From NCBI RefSeq assembly GCF_048771995.1, contig NC_133060.1, forward strand, positions 3,839,501-3,903,500: DNA of 64,000 nt, given 5' to 3'. This stretch comes from Taeniopygia guttata. Taxonomy: Eukaryota > Chordata > Aves > Passeriformes > Estrildidae. A program made the position numbers and the translations under genes. Positions 58,225 through 64,000 of the stretch are shown here, in pieces; positions within the stretch are counted from its first letter, which is position 1; each line of letters begins with the position of its first letter. Below the pieces are notes generated by a model, which saw only the letters and a list, made by a program, of their open reading frames with translations, made no database searches and was not told the origin of the DNA.

Positions 58225-58503
58225 GCCGTGCCCCAGTGCCGGCTCAGGGGGGCTCCAGGCTGACCTGTTCCAGGTAGATGGGAGCTGCAGGTGACCCCAG
58301 GCTGGGGGGGTTCCAGCAGCACCAGGAGCTGGTGGGTCCAGTCCCGTTGGGGACCACGTTGGTGGCCACCACAGAGAGCTCCTGCTGGCCCTGGAACCAC
58401 CTCAGCTGGATTTGGGCAGGGTAGAAACCCATAATGGGGCAGAGCAAGTGGCCAGGATTGGGCTGGGAGCTCGAGGGCAGCAGCGAGATGGACACGCTGG
58501 GGT
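58225..58503 (-). pseudogene. MHC class II beta exon 3 (beta-2 domain), dead
   Basis: On the - strand, VSISLLPSSSQPNPGHLLCP, IMGFYPAQIQLRWFQGQQEL and SVVATNVVPNG follow the beta-2 domain of the intact gene closely. One base is missing in the NGDWT region, so the frame shifts, and the second cysteine region (YTCQVEH) is degraded to CSSHLPGTGQ-type text before LSRHWG at the end. It shares the two-residue gap after QQELS with the intact gene. It faces away from the neighbouring leader-like exon, so the two are not one gene. No exon 2 or 4 adjoins. Confidence 0.85.
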
Positions 58504-59369
58504 GGGCAGAGGGCTTGGGGGCTCCCACCAGTGCGAATCTGCGACGACCCCCACCCCAAGCCACAGGAAATGGCTCAATGGAAGGAGTGCTGCTAGACAG
58601 GGAACCACCCTTCTTCAATCCCAGCCGCACCTTTCCCTCCCCTCTCCCCCCCTTTCTTGTTCCCCAAATCCACAGACCCCTTCCAACACAATTTGGAACT
58701 TTCCAGCCCCCTGCCCCACTCTTTGGAGGTCCCAGCCCCCTCTATTCCCCCATTCTCTTGCCCCTTCCCAACCATCCTGTAAATCCCCAACCCCCTCTTC
58801 CGTGCTTGGGTTTGGGGGTTCCAGGCCACTCCTGCTCAGTCACACCTCCTCTTTCTCTCAATTCAGATCCCTCCTGGCAGCTTTTTCCTGGGAGGAATCC
58901 CTGAGTTTTGGGACTTTTGGGATGCAGTTTTGGAGGGGGACAGCTCTGTCCAGCTTTCCCCTCCCCGTTGTGGCCCCTCAGCTGCCCCCAAAACCCTGGT
59001 GGTGCTGGGATTTCCCTCTGGGGACAAGGACGTTCATCCCCTTCCAGGAGCCCAATGCCCGGCTGGGGCTCCAGGTCAGGGGTCCTTGAGCAGCTGCCCC
59101 AGAACCTCCACCAGGGTCTCCCAGCGCAGCCGGAGCCGCTCGGCCTGGGCTCCCCAAAGGCCTCAGCAAGGCCCAAGTCCCTCCCAGGAACCCTCAACTC
59201 CCTCAAACCCAGCATCCCCCGCATCCCCTGCCAAGTTCCCCCCATGGCACCGGCCATGTCCATGTCCCCACATGTCACTGGCCATGTCCCACCATGTCCT
59301 CACCCATGGCTGTCTCCCCACCATGTTTCCATCCCTGTCATTGTCCCCCATGTCTCCATCCATGCCTGT
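58504..59369. other. Spacer with a possible terminal exon and CCATGTCC repeat
   Basis: On the - strand, 59,145-59,085 reads AQAERLRLRWETLVEVLGQL, then LKDP and stop, after a CCCAG acceptor-like site. The helical, charged text looks like the last exon of a coding gene, but I do not recognise it. 59,237-59,372 (+) is an irregular array of CCATGTCC/CCATGTCACTG words. Nothing else is recognised. Confidence 0.3.
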
Positions 59370-59960
59370 GTCCCTTGGTAAAAAGATGAGAGTTGCTGCA
59401 GCACATAAGAGGAGAAGCAGCATTCATTTAACCCATGGTCTGCCAGGGAACCACAAAACTGTGTCCCATTCCCATCCTTTCCAAGTTTGGCCGGAACATT
59501 CACTGCTTTCTTATTTCCTTTGTTATCTGTTTCACCACTTTATCTTTATAATCTCTTTGCAGGCAACAGTTTCAGCCATTTAATTTTCCACAAACTCCTC
59601 CTTTTTCTGCTAGAAGATAATCTGATTCCATCCCCCGGTGAAATGTTGTGTTCCTCATTTCTGTGGCTTAGTCGGCAGGAAGGTGAGGAGCTGGATTTGT
59701 CTGGTTGGTTCTTATTTGGAGGACAGCTTGTAATCTAATGATGCCATTGAAATGATGAATGGGTTCTCTGTCTCCTGATATGAGTTCCTTAGGGTCCCCA
59801 GGGGCTGGTCCATGGTGTAGTAGGATTTTTTCTGGTGGTCATTCATCTTTTCCCCATTTCTGGGTGCTGCCTCCAGCCAGGGCTGCATCAATTGACTGCT
59901 TTTCTCTAATTAAAGCATCAAATGCTTGGATTCCAACTGATTTCCCTGAACTTTTGGTAG
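59370..59960 (-). mobile_element. ERV copy 2: envelope transmembrane remnant
   Basis: Read leftwards, landmarks of a retroviral envelope transmembrane subunit occur: GIQAFDALIREK, a PPEKIL...HHGPAP region, IIRLQAVLQI, TEMRNTTFH followed by DYLLA, then KGW...WFPG, and a final hydrophobic LLLLLCAAATLIFLP. Stops and a frame change interrupt it. The same start occurs at 52,010-52,130 (+) in copy 1. It is an old, inactive relic. No 3' LTR is recognised on its left. Confidence 0.6.
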
Positions 59961-62160
59961 CAAAACAACTCCAGTGCTCTAATACACCCTGTATAACATA
60001 GACAGTGACAGCACATGTTGGAGTGGGCAGAGGGATTCTTTATTCGCTGTTTCCCTTTGCAGCTTTAACAAATTTCTGTTGCAGAGTCAGAGATCCTCAC
60101 CATGGGCTCTGCCTTTATCTGTACAAATTCCATCAGTGGAAGCAGGCAGAGCTTGGGGTGAGGGGCAGAGGGAATGAGCCCAATTCCTGCCTCAGGCAAG
60201 AGACATTGTTCCCACTTTGCCCCAGCAGTTTAATTTGCATTTCTAAAGCTCCTCTGCTGGCTGCCTGGCTTCTCTTCCAGGGAAGCCATTCTGTGGCCAA
60301 AAGGGACTTTTAATAATACAATATTAACTGTTTACCAGTTTAAAGGTCACCTTTAAAGCTCTTCTGGTTTTTAAAAATGAAGGCTAAAGGTGAATATCGA
60401 AGAACCTGTACCAAAATTTCGCCATCACAACAGCTATGCACACACATATACAAAAAAATCCAAAGCAATAAAGATTTTTTTCTACTTCTCCTACATCTAA
60501 AAACTGACTCACACCGCTGACCCAACACCCCTAGTCTTAACTGGCACTATAAAAGTAGGATTATCAAGAAAACAACATTCTAATAGTGTAATCTTGTCAC
60601 CGAAACTGCAAGAAGAATCAAAATTCTTCAACAACATTTTTAGTGTTAGAGAGTCAAGGCATTACATGATTCTGGTCAGGATATGCAGCAGAACTAATTT
60701 CATCCACTCATAGCCCAAGCTGTGCAGAGAAAATCATTCCATGACATGTGAGTTTCCCTAGATTTATCCTTTAACTTTTTACAGTCCAAAATCCTTTGAA
60801 ATTATTTATTGTTCATTGCTTCCAAGTTGCCGGGTTCTTTTTTAGCATTTGGTTTCCTATTAGACCCCGATTTCTTCACCTCTGATGTTAACTATGCCCA
60901 CATTCCTGGATTTCCTTCTCAGCCTTTTGCAGACCAGGTGTCTGCAGCTTTGGCAGTGTCTGGGGTAGGTGTTGGTTGCTGTTTACTGCTGGGGTTGATG
61001 TTTTGCTTCCTGTCGTTATCTTTGTGGGTGTCTTTTGGGCCATTCCCAGTGTGTTGAGGTGTTAAACTCATCTCCATTGAGGTTGTAACATCCCTTGAAA
61101 AAAACCTTTAAAATTTATTTCGCCAAGGCAAAGGAAAACAAGTCTAAGTAGAAAAATAAGATTTTTTTTTTAATTTGATCTTAGTATATTTTCCAGCAAT
61201 GGAATCCCAGCCAGCGCAGTGTGTGAGTGTAAGTGAGAGCCAGAGTGGAATTGTCCCGTGCTCTTGCCCAGCAGCTGTGGCAGGGCAGCCCAGAGAGCGC
61301 TGAAGCTGCAGCAGTGGCAGCAAGGGCTGTCCCCGGTGCTGGAGCTGCCAAAGGAGGGTGGCCAGGCCGAGGATTTCAGCAGAGGATGTGTGGGCAGGCC
61401 CAGGGCCTTGCCCCGCTGTGGAGCCCTGGCTGCTGCTGCGCTGCCTTCAGTGCAGCTCAGTGGGGGCCTCCCATCCTCCTGCTGCAGGTGGGAAGTGCAA
61501 ATCTCCGGGGCTGCAGAGACCTGGAGCCGAGGCTGAGGGGTCCCCCCGTGCTCAGCTGTGCTGGCGGCTGTTTCTGGCCTCGGGGCCACTTGGCACGGGC
61601 CACGCCACTTGGCCACCAGTGGTGCTGCTCTGCACTCCTTAGGCAGGAGCCGATGTCCTGCTGGGATGTTGGCAACAGCAAAGTGCCAAGGCAGGCTCTG
61701 TGCCAGCCCAGCTTCCTGGGGGAGAGATTGCACCAGAGACAGGATTCTGGCCACAGACTGCTTTAAATGTGCATCCCTTATCTGCACCCTGCACTAGGTG
61801 GAGAATTCCCAGGGTAAGGAATAACCGAGCACTGCTCATCCATTTAGAGTCTCTTTTGCTTGTCAAAGCTTTAACTTGGTGGCAGACTTGAGCAACACAA
61901 GATGCTCCTGCTGTCAGTTTTCAGGCCTCAGTTCCCATTGAAGCTGTGGCTGTACAATTCTGCAGACAATGAGGCCACTCTGGCCACTGGGTGAAACATT
62001 TTAGCAGAAGAATTCCTTTGGCTTGGCCCTGTTTAATATCCACATACGATTAAAATTCTTTTTCCCTGTCTAGGAGAGCCGGGGCAGCAGCCTCAGTTAA
62101 ACTTCATTATAACACTTGAAAATTCTGTTTTCCTCATGTCCAGCTATCCATTTTCTTGAC
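59961..62160 (-). mobile_element. ERV copy 2: middle part, largely unrecognisable
   Basis: 60,340-60,560 matches, in reverse complement, 51,730-51,900 of copy 1 (TGCTTTGGATTTTTTTG, then AGAGCTTTAAAGGTGACC). No reverse transcriptase or integrase motif was found in the remainder, and 61,230-61,660 is GC-rich and may be a separate insertion. The 205-codon - strand frame at 61,170-61,787 has no recognisable domain. Confidence 0.5.
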
Positions 62161-64000
62161 TGGCAGGTTAGGAGTGCTGTAGGGAGACATCCCTGGCTCC
62201 AAGAGCCCTGCCTTCAGCAGGGACTCCATACCAGGCTGTGAGCCCTTCCTTCCCTCCCCTGGAACAGGGTGTTGCTTTTAGCCCCCACTTGTCCTGGTTG
62301 CTTCAAAGTAATTTGGAGAGGCTCCACATCAAATTTTCCCTCTTTCCCTGGGGCTGCCCACACCTCTGGGTTCCCTTCAGCACAGGCCTTGCCACTTATC
62401 TGACTCAAAGGTACAGCATTAGCCTCTGCTTTACCTTTTAGAATTGATAATCACAATTAGGAGGAAGTAGAAATCCATGCATTTCAATTCTATCTCCCAC
62501 ATCTGTTAATAGTGGTTGAAGAATACACACCTGTTTATTTTTCCCACTTACCTCCTGAATGATCAAACAACTTCTTGACAATTTTCCCCCCTTACGTCTG
62601 AGATTCAAAGGAGATGGAGAGGCCCCTGTGTCCATTAGGAGAGGCCTCCTCTGGATGCAGACCCAGCCTGGATGTTCTCCAGGGCTGCAGTGTGGTGGGT
62701 CCCCGGTGGGATGGGAGCTCAGAGAGCCCTGACAATCCATGTCCATGCAGGGTGGACTCGCTCCTCCTGAGGGTGCTGCTGTCTGTGCTTGCAGTGTCCT
62801 TGTGGGCTGCAGCTGGAGCCCCGACTCCTTCCCAGGGGCTGTTTGGGTGGGCTCTGCCCTGGCCAGGAGGGCAATGCCTCTGCCAGGTGCTTGTGGCCGA
62901 CGCCGTCCCCTGGGTGCTGGGGCCCCCTTGGGCCCTGGGGTTGGTCCCTCAGGGGCTGTGGGAACTCTGCCATGGCCTTTGCCTTCAGCTTGGCCTTTTG
63001 CTCATCCCTTCTTGCCTTCAGCTGCTGTGCCTTTGTGCCCAAGTGCTGCAGGGCCTTCTTCTGCCACTCCTGCAGCCCCGGTCACTGCCTGTGGGTGCTC
63101 ATCCTCTGAGAGCTGCTGAGCTTTCTGCAAAATCTTTCCTTTCTGCAGGGACCCAAACCAAATCCTTTCACAGAAAATCCTGATCCTTCCATGTGCACTC
63201 TGCATTTCCCAGAGGTTCCTTTGTTTTGCTCCTTGTGCTCAGGGTCCCCTGCACAGCCCGTGTGGCAGAGCCGGTGCCTGTCCTGCCGCAGTGTCCAAAG
63301 GCGGCCCCCCCGGCGGGCAGGGCCGGCAGCTCCCCGGGGCCGGGCAGCGGCCGGGGCGTCCCGCAGCCTCCTGGGGGCCGGGGGCCACTGCCGGCCCTGC
63401 CCGGGGCTGGTGGGCTCAGGCAGCGCCCGGCGCTGAGCCCCGGCTGCCCCACAGCCCCGGCCCGGCCCCGCAGCTCCCCACAGGCCCCCAGCCCTGCTCC
63501 CGGTCCCGCACCTCTGCGCCCGCTGCTGCCGCTGCCCACCACAGAGAAACCCCTGACATCCTGACCTCCTGCTTTTCCTCTCCTGGAAACCAGGCCTAGA
63601 GAGGACCTGCATCTGGCCTATTTTAAGTATAAGATGGAGGAAGGTGCTGTAAAAAATCCCAATCCTTAGTATTTTTATCCTCCTTCTCTTTTCCTTTTTT
63701 TTTTTCTTCTCATACAGATTCCTCCTGCCGCTTCTTGCCTGAACCATATTGCTGCGCACTCCCCTTCACCCAATCCCTTCCCAGCACACCAACACCGTCC
63801 ATCCCCTGTTCTCGAAATCCCTTCTCCACTTCCCTTCTTGCCTCCCTGGGTGTCCATATCCTTAATTATCTCTGGGGGAATGTGCAAACTACCTCAACAT
63901 TCTCCCCTTTTGTCAAAAATACTATATTAATGTCTCTGTTAAATCTTTGTTCTTCACAAAGTTCAGGAATTTAGCTGGACTTTAGCTGAGCAGCAGTTCC
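62161..64000 (-). mobile_element. ERV copy 2: gag end, protease, start of RT; runs off the edge
   Basis: Reverse complement of 50,350-51,690, with protease LLMDTGAS (about 62,630), FLLPPNCDYQ (about 62,470) and VWAAPGKEGKFD (about 62,360). Relative to copy 1 it carries extra sequence of about 600 bp (63,220-63,850), including a CpG-dense stretch at 63,290-63,540. The homology resumes at 63,860 and continues to the last base, so the element extends beyond the window. Frames are broken. Confidence 0.7.

Noticed and set aside
61170-61787. A 205-codon - strand frame as pol
   Set aside because: No reverse transcriptase, RNase H or integrase motifs are visible, and the opposite strand is equally open owing to GC-rich composition.

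Overview
The window looks like songbird (passerine) nuclear DNA from an MHC class II region. The evidence is one complete MHC class II beta-chain gene plus at least eight broken class II beta pieces, many copies of one C2H2 zinc-finger gene family, a CR1 LINE 3' end typical of birds, and several families of endogenous retrovirus (ERV) LTRs, including one with the 14-bp termini TGTCATGGTTTGAC/GTCAAACCATGACA. There are no operons, CRISPR arrays or bacterial features. I cannot name the species.

Layout. 1-2.8 kb: unannotated GC-rich DNA with a 30-bp tandem repeat. 2.8-6.5 kb: intact zinc-finger gene A (+). 6.9-8.6 kb: LTR remnant, then a broken class II beta promoter/leader swollen by a minisatellite. 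9.3-12.2 kb: zinc-finger pseudogene cut by two LTRs. 12.6-16.2 kb: class II beta exon 2 joined to zinc-finger sequence (-), head to head with intact zinc-finger gene B (+). 16.4-19 kb: LTR and a full-length dead class II beta exon 2. 19.1-23.1 kb: the mirror arrangement, a zinc-finger pseudogene (-) head to head with a leader-like exon and class II beta/zinc-finger chimera (+). 23.4-27 kb: solo LTR, ERV 3' end and a nested ERVL-type LTR. 27-32 kb: more zinc-finger pseudogenes. 32.2-33.3 and 45.6-46.6 kb: arms of a near-identical inverted repeat. Between the arms lie the only complete class II beta gene (33.6-36.3 kb, -), a zinc-finger pseudogene and a belt of LTRs and ERV fragments (37-44.4 kb). 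46.8-58.5 kb: three more dead zinc-finger units, an ERV fragment with gag/pro and start-of-RT sequence, CR1, a large GGAA microsatellite and a dead class II beta exon 3. 59.4-64 kb: a second, inverted copy of that ERV with envelope remnants, running off the right edge.

Of the protein-coding content, only three genes look functional: the class II beta chain (five exons, canonical splice sites, 248 aa) and two multi-finger C2H2 proteins (324 aa with 8 fingers; 294 aa with 7 fingers) sharing one gene structure. That structure is a GA-rich 5' noncoding exon, a short exon encoding MEEE..., a pyrimidine-rich intron and one finger-bearing exon. The class II beta chain would present extracellular peptides with an alpha chain that is not in this window. 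The zinc-finger proteins are presumed nuclear DNA-binding proteins without a KRAB domain. The recurrent unit [zinc-finger gene] head to head with [class II beta leader] seems to be what was duplicated, inverted and degraded here. The zinc-finger 5' exon is, at three or more copies, the antisense of a leader-like exon.
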